Assembly: GCA_037200975.1 (NCBI GenBank)
Contig: JBBCGI010000001.1
Coordinates: forward strand, 1,240,001 to 1,304,000
Origin: Pseudomonadota bacterium
Lineage (GTDB): Bacteria; Pseudomonadota; Gammaproteobacteria; Steroidobacterales; Steroidobacteraceae
Length of the DNA: 64,000 bases
Direction: 5' to 3'
Shown: positions 17,411-26,783 of the stretch, piece after piece
Layout: each line of letters opens with the position of its first letter
Position numbering within the stretch: position 1 is the stretch's first letter
Notes under the pieces: generated by a model
The model's input: only the letters and a program-made list of their open reading frames with translations
What the model was told of the DNA's origin: nothing
Database searches by the model: none
Position numbers and translations under genes: made by a program

Positions 17411-18178
17411 CTACAGCAGTCCGCTCACCAGGCCGGCGGCCACGACCAGGAGCAACACTGCGACCATCACCTGCACCGTGGCCAGCGTGACCTTGCCGAG
17501 CAGTTTCGACCCGAGCAATGCTCCGGCGATCGCGGCCAGTGCCGCGGCCGCCAGCAACTCGCGCTCGAGGGGCGCCGAACGAATCGCCGGAAGATAGACC
17601 CCGAGGCGCGTGATATCGATCAGGCAGGCAATGGCCGCTCCCGTGCCGACGAACTGCTCTTTCGTGAGGCCCGCCCGAACCAGGAACGCCGAACGCAGCG
17701 CGCCCTGCATTCCCGCCAATCCGCCGAAGAAACCGCTCAGCAACCCGCCGATGAAGAAGTGGCGCCGCGCAAAGGTGAGATTTCGGAGCGCGGGCAGGAT
17801 CTCGATCACCGCAAACGCAGCCAGCAGAAATCCCACCACCAGTTTGGCCGGCGTGATCTGAAAAGCGTGACCCGCGATTTCGTACTGCGCCAGCGGTGCC
17901 GCTCCCGCAAAACGCAGCAGCAACCACGCCCCCACCAGGGACGCCGCCACCGCGGGCAGTCCGAAGGCCGCAACGATGCGCCAGGACGTGTGCGGCGCAA
18001 CCAGCGCAAACTTGAACACGCCATTGACGAGGTGCACCAGGGCGGTCAATGCCACCGCATGTTCGACCGGCATGAACAGCGCGCAGACCGGCAGCAGCAG
18101 CGTCCCCAGTCCGAAGCCGGTGAAAAACGTCAGCAGCGCGGCGAGCAGTGCCGCGATCGAGATGAGGATGGTGTCCAT
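17411..18178 (-). CDS. TauE/SafE-family (sulfite exporter/anion permease) membrane protein
   Basis: 255 residues with about eight hydrophobic segments in two repeats; the family G-F-G-L/G-x-x-P signature near the N-terminus (LLTFFTGFGLGTLLLPVCALFMPVEHAVALTALVHLVNGVFK) and the second-half GGLLSGFFGGLAGMQGALRSAFLV are clear. Members move sulfite, sulfoacetate or other organic anions across the inner membrane. No sulfur-metabolism gene is adjacent, so the substrate is open. Confidence 0.92.
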   Translation of the reverse strand: MDTILISIAALLAALLTFFTGFGLGTLLLPVCALFMPVEHAVALTALVHLVNGVFKFALVAPHTSWRIVAAFGLPAVAASLVGAWLLLRFAGAAPLAQYEIAGHAFQITPAKLVVGFLLAAFAVIEILPALRNLTFARRHFFIGGLLSGFFGGLAGMQGALRSAFLVRAGLTKEQFVGTGAAIACLIDITRLGVYLPAIRSAPLERELLAAAALAAIAGALLGSKLLGKVTLATVQVMVAVLLLVVAAGLVSGLL

Positions 18179-18220
18179 GTTTTCGACTTTGCCACCGCCT
18201 CATGACAGGCGCCCGCCGAC

Positions 18221-18694
18221 TCAAACGATTGGCAGTCCGCCGGCGCGCGTGACGGTTCGCAGGACCAGGCTCGAATCCACGCGCGCCACGTGCGGCAGCT
18301 TGGTCAGCACCTTGCTGTGCAGCCGTTCGAAGTCGGCCGAATCGCGCGCCACGACGCGCAACACATAATCCGCCTCGCCCGTCAGCAGGTGACACTCGGC
18401 GACTTCCGGCACGGCATTGACCGCGTTCTCGAAGGCGTTGAGCTCGCGGTCGGTCTGCGCTTTCAAGGTGATGCGAATCAGGAAGGACGAGGTGAACCCG
18501 ACGAGCCGCGCACTGATCACCGCGGTGTAGCGCTCGATGACGCCGCTGGTTTCAAGCCCGCGGACGCGCCGCAGGCAGGCGGACTCCGATAACCCCACCG
18601 CCGCGGCCAGCTCGGAGTTCGGAATACGGCCATTACGCTGCAGGGCGGCCAGGATCTTCCGGTCCACGCGATCCAACGCAGGTATCTGCAACAT
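18221..18694 (-). CDS. Lrp/AsnC-family transcriptional regulator
   Basis: About 157 residues: N-terminal HTH_AsnC (LDRVDRKILAALQRNGRIPNSELAAAVGLSESACLRRVRGLETSGVI) and a C-terminal RAM/AsnC ligand domain (VAECHLLTGEADYVLRVVARD). It is divergent from alanine dehydrogenase with about 117 bp between start codons. Lrp-type activators divergent from ald and induced by alanine are common in proteobacteria, so control of ald is likely. The chosen ATG precedes LQIPALDRVD; another in-frame ATG lies 18 bp upstream. Confidence 0.93.
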   Translation of the reverse strand: MLQIPALDRVDRKILAALQRNGRIPNSELAAAVGLSESACLRRVRGLETSGVIERYTAVISARLVGFTSSFLIRITLKAQTDRELNAFENAVNAVPEVAECHLLTGEADYVLRVVARDSADFERLHSKVLTKLPHVARVDSSLVLRTVTRAGGLPIV

Positions 18695-18811
18695 AAGATG
18701 CTCCGGGCGCAAGATTCCGGCGCCACAACCCGTTCCAGGCGCCGATTATGCAATGGTCTGCGAAGGCAAAGGCTGAAAATGTGCGCAACCCCAACTTGCC
18801 GGAGAGAGCCC

Positions 18812-19900
18812 ATGCGTATCGGAGTGCCTCGCGAGATCAAGATTCACGAGTACCGCGTCGGTCTGGTTCCTTCCTCCGTACGCGAGCTCACCGACGCCGG
18901 CCATGAAGTGCTGGTCGAAACCGAGGCCGGCGCAGGCATCGGCTGCTCGGATGCCGACTATGTCAGCGCGGGCGCCAAGATCGCGAAAACCGCCGACGAG
19001 GTGTTCGCGAACACGGATCTCATCGTCAAGGTAAAGGAGCCGCAGCTCGCCGAGTGCGCCAAGCTGCGCGCGGGCCAGGTGTTGTTCACCTATCTGCACC
19101 TCGCGGCCGACAAGCCGCAGGCCGAAGCGCTGATGCGTTCCGGCGCGGTCTGCATCGCGTATGAAACCGTCACCGCGCCCGACGGCTCGTTGCCGCTGCT
19201 GACCCCCATGAGCGAAGTGGCGGGCCGCATGTCGGTGCAGGTGGGCGCGCAGTGCCTGCAGAAGGCTTCCGGCGGACGCGGCATGTTGTTAGGTGGCGTA
19301 CCGGGCGTGGCGCCCGCGAAGGTGGTGGTGATCGGCGGCGGCGTCTCCGGCACGCATGCGGTGGAGATGGCGCACGGCCTGCGCGCCGACGTGACGGTCA
19401 TCGACCGCTCGATCAAGCGCCTGCGCGAGCTCGACGAGCAGTTCCTCGGCGCGGTGAAAACCGTGTTCTCGACCAGCGAGGCCATCGAACGCGAAGTGAT
19501 CGATGCGGATCTCGTCATCGGCGCGGTGCTGCTGCCCGGCGCCGCGGCGCCCAAACTCGTGAGCAAGGCCGTGGTGCAGAAGATGCGCCCGGGCTCGGTG
19601 CTCGTGGACATCGCCATCGACCAGGGTGGCTGCTTCGAAACCAGCCGGCCGACGACGCACGCCGATCCCACGTACAGCGTCAACGGCGTCATCCACTACT
19701 GCGTGACCAACATGCCGGGGGCGGTGCCACGCACCTCGGCGTTCGCGCTGAACAACGCCACGTTGCCGTACGTGCGTTTGCTCGCGGACAAGGGCTGGCA
19801 GCGCGCGACGCAGGAGAATGCCGGTCTCGCGGCCGGCATCAACGTACGCGACGGGCGCATCGTGCAGGAAGCCGTGGAAGCGGCGCTCAAGGCGGCATGA
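18812..19900 (+). CDS. ald: Alanine dehydrogenase
   Basis: 362 residues. NAD-dependent reversible deamination of L-alanine to pyruvate and ammonia. The N-terminal domain opens with MRIGVPREIKIHEYRVGL and contains the substrate Lys in IVKVKEP and the catalytic His in TYLHLAAD. The Rossmann motif is VVVIGGGVSGTHAVEMAHGL. Length is close to the usual ~370. The start is supported by GGAGAGA a few bases upstream; the longer frame overlaps the divergent regulator's promoter. Together with sdaA in this window, the cell has two amino-acid-to-pyruvate deaminations. Confidence 0.97.
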   Translation: MRIGVPREIKIHEYRVGLVPSSVRELTDAGHEVLVETEAGAGIGCSDADYVSAGAKIAKTADEVFANTDLIVKVKEPQLAECAKLRAGQVLFTYLHLAADKPQAEALMRSGAVCIAYETVTAPDGSLPLLTPMSEVAGRMSVQVGAQCLQKASGGRGMLLGGVPGVAPAKVVVIGGGVSGTHAVEMAHGLRADVTVIDRSIKRLRELDEQFLGAVKTVFSTSEAIEREVIDADLVIGAVLLPGAAAPKLVSKAVVQKMRPGSVLVDIAIDQGGCFETSRPTTHADPTYSVNGVIHYCVTNMPGAVPRTSAFALNNATLPYVRLLADKGWQRATQENAGLAAGINVRDGRIVQEAVEAALKAA

Positions 19901-19904
19901 GTAT

Positions 19905-19932
19905 CGTCGGCCCCGGTTGTCCGGGGCCGACG
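19905..19932. terminator. Strong symmetric hairpin between convergent ald and SDR genes
   Basis: CGTCGGCCCCGG (19905-19916) and CCGGGGCCGACG (19921-19932) form a perfect 12-bp GC-rich stem with a TTGT loop, starting 5 bp after the ald stop codon and ending 9 bp before the end of the convergent SDR gene. It fits a bidirectional terminator although no T-run follows. Confidence 0.75.
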
Positions 19933-19940
19933 CCGTCTGG

Positions 19941-20687
19941 CTAGCCGCGCTGGCGCGCCAGCGCCACCGCATCCGGCCCCGCCGGGAAGCGCAGGTTTTC
20001 GGAGCCGTCATTCGCCGCGCGCCACACTTCGAGTGCGACATCGGCCGCGGTCGTCACGCTGGTCACCTGCGAAAACGCCGCGAACACGCTCTGCGCGTAC
20101 GGCGCATACGCTGCCGGAATCAATCCTTCCATGCGCGCGCCGCCATTGATCGTGAAACGCGTACCCGGACCGTAGCCGGGTTCGACCAGCTTCACGCGCA
20201 CGTTGAAAGGCTGCAGCTCGAAGGCCAGCGACGCGGTGAACCCTTCGATCGCCGTCTTGCTCGCGGTGTACGCGGCGACCAGCGGCATCGGCGCCAAGGT
20301 CACGCTCGAAGTCACATTCACGATCGAACCGGACCGGCGCGCGCGGAACTGCGGCAACACCGCCTGGGCCATCGCCATCATGCCGAAGGTGTTCGTCTCG
20401 AACACTTCGCGCACCGTGGCCATCGGCGTCGCTTCGAAGGCGCCGAGCAGCCCGATGCCGGCATTGTTGACGAGCACGTCGATCGGTCCGCTCGCTTCGA
20501 TTGCTGCCGCGATGCTGTTCGCGTTCGTGACATCGAGCGGCAGCACGCGCAGCCGGTCGGAGCGCGGCAACAGGTCTTCGCGCGGCGTACGCATCGTCGC
20601 GATCACGTTCCAGCCCTGCGTGAGGAAGTAGCGGGCAGTGTCGAGGCCATAACCGGAAGAGCAGCCGGTGATCAGTACGGTTTTCAT
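19941..20687 (-). CDS. Short-chain dehydrogenase/reductase
   Basis: 248 residues. The cofactor motif TGCSSGYG (TGxxxGxG) is near residue 8, followed by LDVTN and NNAGIG, and the catalytic Tyr-Lys is in YTASKTAIEG, with the Ser in NVTSSVT. It is a classical NAD(P)-dependent oxidoreductase; the substrate is unknown. The start is the ATG of MKTVLITG; MERP 12 bp upstream is an alternative. It is divergent from an AraC-type regulator across 100 bp, a layout typical of a regulator and its target. Confidence 0.92.
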   Translation of the reverse strand: MKTVLITGCSSGYGLDTARYFLTQGWNVIATMRTPREDLLPRSDRLRVLPLDVTNANSIAAAIEASGPIDVLVNNAGIGLLGAFEATPMATVREVFETNTFGMMAMAQAVLPQFRARRSGSIVNVTSSVTLAPMPLVAAYTASKTAIEGFTASLAFELQPFNVRVKLVEPGYGPGTRFTINGGARMEGLIPAAYAPYAQSVFAAFSQVTSVTTAADVALEVWRAANDGSENLRFPAGPDAVALARQRG

Positions 20688-20787
20688 TGGTCGTTCCATG
20701 TGTGTGTGTCGATGGGCGCAACGATAGCGATCGCCCGCCGGACCCTCTACAATCAAACGTCCTGTTTTCATTGGCGAGAGTCCTGCC

Positions 20788-21687
20788 ATGACCGATCCGC
20801 TTGCCCAGGTCATCAACCTGCTTCGTCCCGGAGAGGTGTCCTCCAAACGCATCAGCGGTGCCGGCCGCTGGGGCGTGCGTTATTCCGCCTTCGGTCACCC
20901 GAGTTTCTGCGTCGTGCTCGAGGGCAGTTGCCTGCTGGCGGTGGAGGGCCACGCCGCGATCACCTTGCTGGCCGGCGATTTCGTGCTGCTGCCCCGCACT
21001 CCGGCTTTCACGATGTCTGGCTTCGAGCCCGTGAAAGCGGTCGACGTCGCGGCGGACGTGGCCGCCACGCAGACGGGCGAGGTCCGCCACGGCCGGCGCG
21101 GCGGCCGCCCGGACGTGCGGTTGTTAGGCGGCTACTTCGTGTTCGATTCGCCCGACGCGGCATTGCTGGTGTCGCTGCTGCCGGCGCTGGTGCACCTGCG
21201 CGGCATCGAGCGGCTTTCTACCTGGGTGCGGCTGGTCGCCGACGAGGCCGCCGAGCGCCGGGCGGGCCGCGAGCTCGTACTCACGCGCCTCGTGGAGATA
21301 CTCATCGTGGAGGCGCTGCGCGCGGCACCGCACGACGATGCGCCACCGGGGCTGCTGCGCGGCCTTGCGGACGCGCGCCTGGCGCAGGCGATCCGGCAAC
21401 TGCATGCGAATCCCGCGCGCTCCTGGACCGTCGAGCAACTCGCGACGAAGGCGGCGTTGTCGCGCTCGGCATTCTTCGAGCGGTTCACGCGCGCGGTCGG
21501 ATTGACACCGATGGAGTACCTGCTCGCCTGGCGCATGGCGCTCGCCAAGGATTTCCTGCGCCGCGACGACCTCGGGCTCGACGAAGTCGCGGAACGCGTC
21601 GGTTATGCGTCTGCCAGCACCTTCAGCACCGCCTTCAGCCGCCACGTGGGCCAGGCGCCCGGACGATTCGCGCGCGCCGCAGCGTGA
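20788..21687 (+). CDS. AraC-family transcriptional regulator with N-terminal cupin
   Basis: 299 residues. The N-terminal cupin of the Cupin_6 type (SFCVVLEGSCLLAVEGHAAITLLAGDFVLLPRTPAFTM) is followed by two HTH units ending ERVGYASASTFSTAFSRHVGQAPGRFAR. It is divergent from the SDR gene and probably regulates it. It is similar in layout to the AraC gene at 5467. The stop codon is only 4 bp from the end of the convergent DUF885 gene. Confidence 0.92.
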   Translation: MTDPLAQVINLLRPGEVSSKRISGAGRWGVRYSAFGHPSFCVVLEGSCLLAVEGHAAITLLAGDFVLLPRTPAFTMSGFEPVKAVDVAADVAATQTGEVRHGRRGGRPDVRLLGGYFVFDSPDAALLVSLLPALVHLRGIERLSTWVRLVADEAAERRAGRELVLTRLVEILIVEALRAAPHDDAPPGLLRGLADARLAQAIRQLHANPARSWTVEQLATKAALSRSAFFERFTRAVGLTPMEYLLAWRMALAKDFLRRDDLGLDEVAERVGYASASTFSTAFSRHVGQAPGRFARAAA

Positions 21688-21691
21688 GCCG

Positions 21692-23521
21692 TCAATTGCC
21701 CGGGTGACTGGCGATGAACGCGTCGATGGTGCGCGCCAGCGTGATCATCGGCACTCCTCCGCCCTTGACCACCGCATCGTTGAACAGACGCAGATCGTAA
21801 CGGGCGCCGAGCGCCTGCTGCGCCCGGGTGCGCAGCCGGTTGATCTCGCTGTGACCGACCTTGTATCCACAGGCCTGGCTTGGCCACGCGCAGTACCTGT
21901 CCACTTCGCCGGATACTTCCTCGACGCTCGAGCCATTGGTGCTGGCGAACCAGTCGATGGCCTGCTGGCGCGTCCAGCGGCGGGCGTGTAACCCCGTATC
22001 GACCACGAGCCGGCAGGCACGAAAGGAGATGGATTGCAGATAGCCGAGACGGCCGAACGGATCCTCGTCGTAAACACCGAGCTCGTTCGCCAGCTGTTCG
22101 GCGTACAACGCCCAGCCTTCGGAATACGCGTTGAACGCGAGCAACGAACGCGCCAGCGGTAGTTTGAAGGTGTACTCGCCCTGCCACACGTGGCCCGGAA
22201 TCGATTCGTGATAGGTGAGCGTCGGCGTGTTGTACGTGGTGAATCCGCTCATCGTAAACATGTTGATCCAGAACTTGCCGGGCACCTTGCCGTCGATGGT
22301 GCCGGGCCCGCCGTACGCGGCCGGCGCGCCGGGCTCGATTTCCGGGGCCATGCGCTTGATCTCGAAATTGCCCGGGACCAGCGTGGCGAACGCACGCGGC
22401 AGGCGCTTGCGCATGTCCACGACACGCCCGTTGAGGAAGGCCATGAGTTTGGCGCGGCCCGCGTCGCTTTCCTCGAAGCCGAAGCGCGCCTGCTTGCCCA
22501 GCGCGGTCATGCGTTCGCCAACGGTACCCTGCGACAGGCCCTGTTTCCTGAGGATGGCGTCCATCTCGGACTGCAGTGCGCGCAGCTCTTCCTGGCCGCG
22601 ATCATGGATTTCATCCGGCGTCATGTGCGTAGTGGTGCCGGCACGCAAAACCCAGGCGTAGTAGTCGGCGCCGCGCGGCAGCTTCCACACGCCGGCATCG
22701 GCGGTGGCGCGCTGGCGATGCGTTTCCAGTTCGGCGATCTGCCGGTCGAGCGCGGGCGCCACTTTGTCAGCGGCGAGTTGTGCGGCGCGGGCTGCGAAAT
22801 TCCCCGGCATCTGCTGCGTGCGCTTCGCCAGCGAAGTGACCAGCGACCAGTCGGCGACCTTGCCGCCGCGCGCCAGCCTGATCTGCTTCAGCGTCTTGTC
22901 GAGCAGGAAATCCGGCGCGACCACGTTCTGCGCGGCTGCGCTTTTCAGCCGGCCGGTCTCTCCATCGAGCTGGCCAGCATAGGCTTCGAGGCGCGCGAGA
23001 TACGCGTCGGCATCCGCCGCCGTCGTCACCGTGTGCTGCTCGTCGAGCATCCCCGGAATCTCGAGGAACGCGCCGGTGTTCTGCGCGACGACGTACGGCG
23101 CATTGCGCCACGACCATTGCGAATTGAGCAGCGCGACGTCGCCGTACGGAAACGCGAAGCCTTCGAGCGCGAATTCGTGTGCGGTGCGCATCACATCGAC
23201 GTCGATCCGCACTGCGGGGCTCAGCGCGGCATCGTCGATCGACTTCATGCGTTCGAGCCGCGCCGCAACTCGGCGCGCGATGCTCTCCTGCCCGGCCGCC
23301 GATCGATCGGACAGCTTCGATTTCAGCGCAGCGCGCGCGCCGCTGTCGATGCCGAGCATCGTCGCGCTTTCCGGGTAGTCGACCAGCAGTTCTTCGGTGA
23401 ATGCCGCCAGCAGTTCCTCGGCGGCGGCATCCTTGGCTGGTGCCGCGGCGACGGACGAGAGACCGGTGGCGGCCAGCGCGGCGCCGGTGCCGATGACAAA
23501 ATCGCGACGATTCGTGCTCAT
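21692..23521 (-). CDS. Tat-exported DUF885-family protein (putative metallopeptidase/hydrolase)
   Basis: 609 residues with a twin-arginine signal (STNRRDFVIGTGAAL, hydrophobic stretch to about residue 27), indicating export of a folded protein. The body is DUF885: mostly alpha-helical, with the family's H438-E-S-I-P-G-H444 segment, which resembles the HExxH zinc site of M2/M3-like peptidases, and a downstream conserved Glu in NAYSEGWALYAEQL. Members are recalled as putative carboxypeptidases, but the substrate is unknown. It is convergent with the AraC gene and stands alone on its strand. Confidence 0.9.
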   Translation of the reverse strand: MSTNRRDFVIGTGAALAATGLSSVAAAPAKDAAAEELLAAFTEELLVDYPESATMLGIDSGARAALKSKLSDRSAAGQESIARRVAARLERMKSIDDAALSPAVRIDVDVMRTAHEFALEGFAFPYGDVALLNSQWSWRNAPYVVAQNTGAFLEIPGMLDEQHTVTTAADADAYLARLEAYAGQLDGETGRLKSAAAQNVVAPDFLLDKTLKQIRLARGGKVADWSLVTSLAKRTQQMPGNFAARAAQLAADKVAPALDRQIAELETHRQRATADAGVWKLPRGADYYAWVLRAGTTTHMTPDEIHDRGQEELRALQSEMDAILRKQGLSQGTVGERMTALGKQARFGFEESDAGRAKLMAFLNGRVVDMRKRLPRAFATLVPGNFEIKRMAPEIEPGAPAAYGGPGTIDGKVPGKFWINMFTMSGFTTYNTPTLTYHESIPGHVWQGEYTFKLPLARSLLAFNAYSEGWALYAEQLANELGVYDEDPFGRLGYLQSISFRACRLVVDTGLHARRWTRQQAIDWFASTNGSSVEEVSGEVDRYCAWPSQACGYKVGHSEINRLRTRAQQALGARYDLRLFNDAVVKGGGVPMITLARTIDAFIASHPGN

Positions 23522-23596
23522 GGAGCAGCCTCTGCAGGAAAGGGTTGGTTGCGCGGATCATAACTTCCCGCGCCGCCGCCCGGGGAGCGCCGAGGT

Positions 23597-24874
23597 CTAC
23601 TCGTGCCGCAGGGCGTCGATCGGCGCCAGGTTCGCGGCGCGGCGCGCCGGCAGGATGCCGAACAACATCCCGACCAGCGCGGAAAAACCCGTGGCGCCGA
23701 CGATGGCCCACCACGGCACGGCCGGCGGCGGAAAATGCGGGATCATCTTCGCGGCCAGCACACCTAACAACCAGCCGATCCCGATGCCGATGATGCCGCC
23801 GATCACCGCCAGCACCATGGCCTCGATCAGGAACTGCATGAGGATGAAACTGCGTGGCGCGCCGAGCGCCTTGGCGATGCCGATCTCGCGGGTACGTTCC
23901 GTGACCGACACCAGCATGATGTTCATGATGCCCACGCCGCCGACCAGCAGCGAAATCCCCACCACCGCCGAGATCACCACCGTGATGGTGCTCGACACGC
24001 GTTCGATGGTCTTGGTGATCGACTGCGACGTCTCCACCTTGAAGTCGTCGCTGTCCTTGGGGCCGATCCGGTGCGCACGGCGCAGCAGCGCGGTGATGCG
24101 GCTGGTGACGTCGTTGACCGCGTCCAGGTTGTCGACCGTCAACATGATCTGCATGTCCGGTTCGCGGTCCGGGCCCGCCAGCGCGCGGCCGGTTTCGAAC
24201 GGAATCACCACATAGTTGTCGAGGCTCTGGCCGAACAATTCGCCGCGCGCCTCCATGACGCCGATGATCTTGAACCACTCGCCACCCACCTGGATGAACG
24301 TGCCGAGCGGATCGTCGGGTAGTTTGAGATCGGTGCGCGCCTTGTCGCCGAGCACGACGACGCGCCGGCGCGTGTCGTTGTCGCTGTCGGTGATGAAGCG
24401 GCCCAAGCGCGGATAGGACTGGTTCGCGAGCTGGAACCAGCTCGTGGTCGCCAGCACCTGCGCGCCGGTGGTGTGGCTGCCATTGCGTACACCGCCCGGT
24501 AGATTGAGGCCGGACAGCGGCGTCACGTTGCTGATGCCCGCGACGCGATACTTCACGAGCTCGAGATCGGCCGGACGCAGCATGTTCCACTTGCCGATCA
24601 GCCAGTCCTCGCGCGACGTGTCGGAGCGGATCTGCAACGCGTCGCCGCCGAAACCCTGGAATTCGTTCATCACCGAACGCGTGAGCCCCTGCAGCAGCGA
24701 CACGATGCAGATCACCGAGGCCACGCCGATGATAACGCCGAGCATGGTGAGGAAACTGCGCATGCGATGCGAGCGGATGCTGGCGAGCGCGGAGCGCAGG
24801 CATTCCTGCAGCGCATAGAGCAGCGCCTGCAAGCGGTTGCCTTCGTCGATGGGCGCGTCGCCGACGCCGCTCAT
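23597..24874 (-). CDS. MacB-like ABC transporter permease
   Basis: 425 residues: N-terminal transmembrane helix after a cytosolic stretch (RSHRMRSFLTMLGVIIGVASVICIVSLLQG), a large periplasmic MacB_PCD domain (~60-280) and three C-terminal helices of the FtsX domain containing the coupling motif VTERTREIGIAKALGAPRSFI. It is an exporter of the type VII/mechanotransmission class. Its ATPase is the separate upstream gene, overlapping its start by 4 bp (ATGA). It is the last gene of the operon beginning at 27479. Confidence 0.93.
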   Translation of the reverse strand: MSGVGDAPIDEGNRLQALLYALQECLRSALASIRSHRMRSFLTMLGVIIGVASVICIVSLLQGLTRSVMNEFQGFGGDALQIRSDTSREDWLIGKWNMLRPADLELVKYRVAGISNVTPLSGLNLPGGVRNGSHTTGAQVLATTSWFQLANQSYPRLGRFITDSDNDTRRRVVVLGDKARTDLKLPDDPLGTFIQVGGEWFKIIGVMEARGELFGQSLDNYVVIPFETGRALAGPDREPDMQIMLTVDNLDAVNDVTSRITALLRRAHRIGPKDSDDFKVETSQSITKTIERVSSTITVVISAVVGISLLVGGVGIMNIMLVSVTERTREIGIAKALGAPRSFILMQFLIEAMVLAVIGGIIGIGIGWLLGVLAAKMIPHFPPPAVPWWAIVGATGFSALVGMLFGILPARRAANLAPIDALRHE

Positions 24875-25563
24875 GCCGCCACCGTGCCCGGCTGCTCGCG
24901 GTCCTCGACGATGCGGCCGTCGTGCAGCCGCACCACGCGCCGGCAGTGGTCGGCGACCGCGGCATCGTGCGTCACGATGATGATGGTCATGCCGGCGCCA
25001 TGCAGGTCGCCAAAGATGCTCATGATCTCGCGCGCGGTCTTGCTGTCGAGGTTGCCAGTGGGCTCATCGGCCAGCAGGACGTCCGGATTTCCTACCAGCG
25101 CGCGCGCGATCGCCACGCGTTGCCGCTGGCCGCCCGACAGCTCATTCGGCTTGTGCAGCGTGCGCGCCTCGAGTCCCACGCGCGCCAGCGCCGCATTCGC
25201 GCGTTCGCGCCGCACGGCGGGCGCGATGCCGCGGTAGATGAGCGGCTGCGCGACGTTGTCCGCGATCGTCGTGCGCGGCATCAGGTAGTAGCTCTGAAAG
25301 ATGAAGCCGATCTTGCGATTGCGCACGCGCGCGAGCTGGTCTTCGCTGAGGCCCGCCACCGCTTCGCCGTCGAGCGTGTACGTGCCGGTGCTCGGCAGGT
25401 CGAGACAACCGAGCACGTTCATCATGGTCGACTTGCCCGAGCCCGAGGGACCTATCAACGCCAGGTATTCGTTGCGCGCGATGCTGAGGTTGATGTCGGC
25501 CAGCGCGACGAGCTCGGTCGTACCCATCTGGTACGTCTTGCCGATGCCTTGCAGCTCGATCAC
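24871..25563 (-). CDS. ABC transporter ATP-binding protein (MacB/LolD type)
   Basis: 230 residues with Walker A GPSGSGKST, signature LSGGQRQRVAIARAL and Walker B VLLADEPTGNLDS, plus the switch His in IIIVTHD. It powers the adjacent FtsX-type permease, whose start it overlaps by 4 bp. The adaptor gene upstream ends 2 bp before its start. The family works at the inner membrane and drives extrusion across the envelope. Confidence 0.96.
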   Translation of the reverse strand: MIELQGIGKTYQMGTTELVALADINLSIARNEYLALIGPSGSGKSTMMNVLGCLDLPSTGTYTLDGEAVAGLSEDQLARVRNRKIGFIFQSYYLMPRTTIADNVAQPLIYRGIAPAVRRERANAALARVGLEARTLHKPNELSGGQRQRVAIARALVGNPDVLLADEPTGNLDSKTAREIMSIFGDLHGAGMTIIIVTHDAAVADHCRRVVRLHDGRIVEDREQPGTVAA

Positions 25564-25565
25564 GG

Positions 25566-26774
25566 TTATTTCTTCGCGGCCGGTTCGGTCTTGGCGGTAT
25601 TGATCTTCACTTTCTCGCCGTCGAGCAGGAACAGCAGCGTCTTCGCCGGGCCCACCACCACTTGCTCGCCTTGTTTCAGCCCGGAGACGATGGCGATGTA
25701 GCTGTCGTCGGCGGTGCCGGTGGTGACGGTGCGTTTCTTCACGCTGCCGTCGCCGTACACGAAGACGCTGGCCACCGATTTCTCGGCCTGCGCGGATTGG
25801 TCCGGATTGTCTTCATAACGCAGCGACTGCACGGGCACCGCCAACACCTTCGGAGCGTCGTCCGATGCGGTCAGCACCTCGGCACGGCAACTCATGCCGG
25901 GGTGGAAGACCACGTCCGCGGTATTGGTCAGGCGGATGCGGACCGGATAGTTCTTGTTCTGCCCGACCACGAAACGCGGCGCGATGGCGACCTGATCGAC
26001 CTTGCCGAGCAGCACCTTGTCGGGAAACGCAGCCGGCACGACGCGTGCGTCGGCGCCCACGCGCACACGCGCGATGTCGGTTTCGTCGACGTTGATCTCG
26101 GCATCGATGCTGGTCGTGTCGGCGACGTCGACCAGCGTCGAGCCGGCGATTCCCGAGAAGCTCGGCACGGCGGTCTGACCCACCTTCACGTAGATAGCCG
26201 TCACCTTGCCGTTGAGCGGCGAGCGGATTTCGGTCTTGGCGAGCTGCTCTGCGGCCTGGCTCAACTGCGCTTGCGCCTGCGAGAGCGCTTCGCGGCTGGT
26301 GCGCAGATCGACTTCCGCCAGGTTTCGCAGCGAGGTGAGCTCCTGCAGGCTGTTTGCGTCGTACAGGCCCTTTTCCTGCAGCGCCTCGAAGCGCTTGAGC
26401 TTCACGACCTGCGCGTCGAAATCCACCTGCCGCCGCTCGATGCTCAGGCGCGCCTGCCGCACCAGTGCCTGCGCCTGCTCGATCTGCGCGCGTGGCGCGG
26501 CGGGATCGAGCCGCATGAGCAACTGGTCCTTCGTAACCTGGTCGCCCTCTTTCACGAGGATTTCCTTGACGCGGCCGGTGACTTCCGGCGCCAGCGTCAC
26601 CTGGCTTTCGTAGGTGAGTGTGCCGGAGGCGAGCACGGTGGGTGTGAGAGCGCGCGGCGCGACGCGCTCGAGATCGACCACCTTGCTGGTGTCGTCGCGC
26701 GTGAGCTTGAGCACTACCGGGATCGCGATCAGCGCGACGACGGCGCCGACCGCGATCCATTGTTTACGCGTCAT
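25566..26774 (-). CDS. MacA/HlyD-type periplasmic adaptor subunit
   Basis: 402 residues with one N-terminal membrane anchor (about 8-25), a biotinyl-lipoyl-like hairpin (VTGRVKEILVKEGDQVTKDQLLMRLD), a long alpha-helical coiled region (~95-190) and beta-barrel domains (LNGKVTAIYVKVGQTAVP). It would bridge the inner-membrane ABC exporter to an outer-membrane TolC-type channel, which is not encoded nearby. It is tightly spaced with the ATPase gene and with the YIP1 gene (9 bp). Confidence 0.94.
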   Translation of the reverse strand: MTRKQWIAVGAVVALIAIPVVLKLTRDDTSKVVDLERVAPRALTPTVLASGTLTYESQVTLAPEVTGRVKEILVKEGDQVTKDQLLMRLDPAAPRAQIEQAQALVRQARLSIERRQVDFDAQVVKLKRFEALQEKGLYDANSLQELTSLRNLAEVDLRTSREALSQAQAQLSQAAEQLAKTEIRSPLNGKVTAIYVKVGQTAVPSFSGIAGSTLVDVADTTSIDAEINVDETDIARVRVGADARVVPAAFPDKVLLGKVDQVAIAPRFVVGQNKNYPVRIRLTNTADVVFHPGMSCRAEVLTASDDAPKVLAVPVQSLRYEDNPDQSAQAEKSVASVFVYGDGSVKKRTVTTGTADDSYIAIVSGLKQGEQVVVGPAKTLLFLLDGEKVKINTAKTEPAAKK

Positions 26775-26783
26775 GCCGGCAGC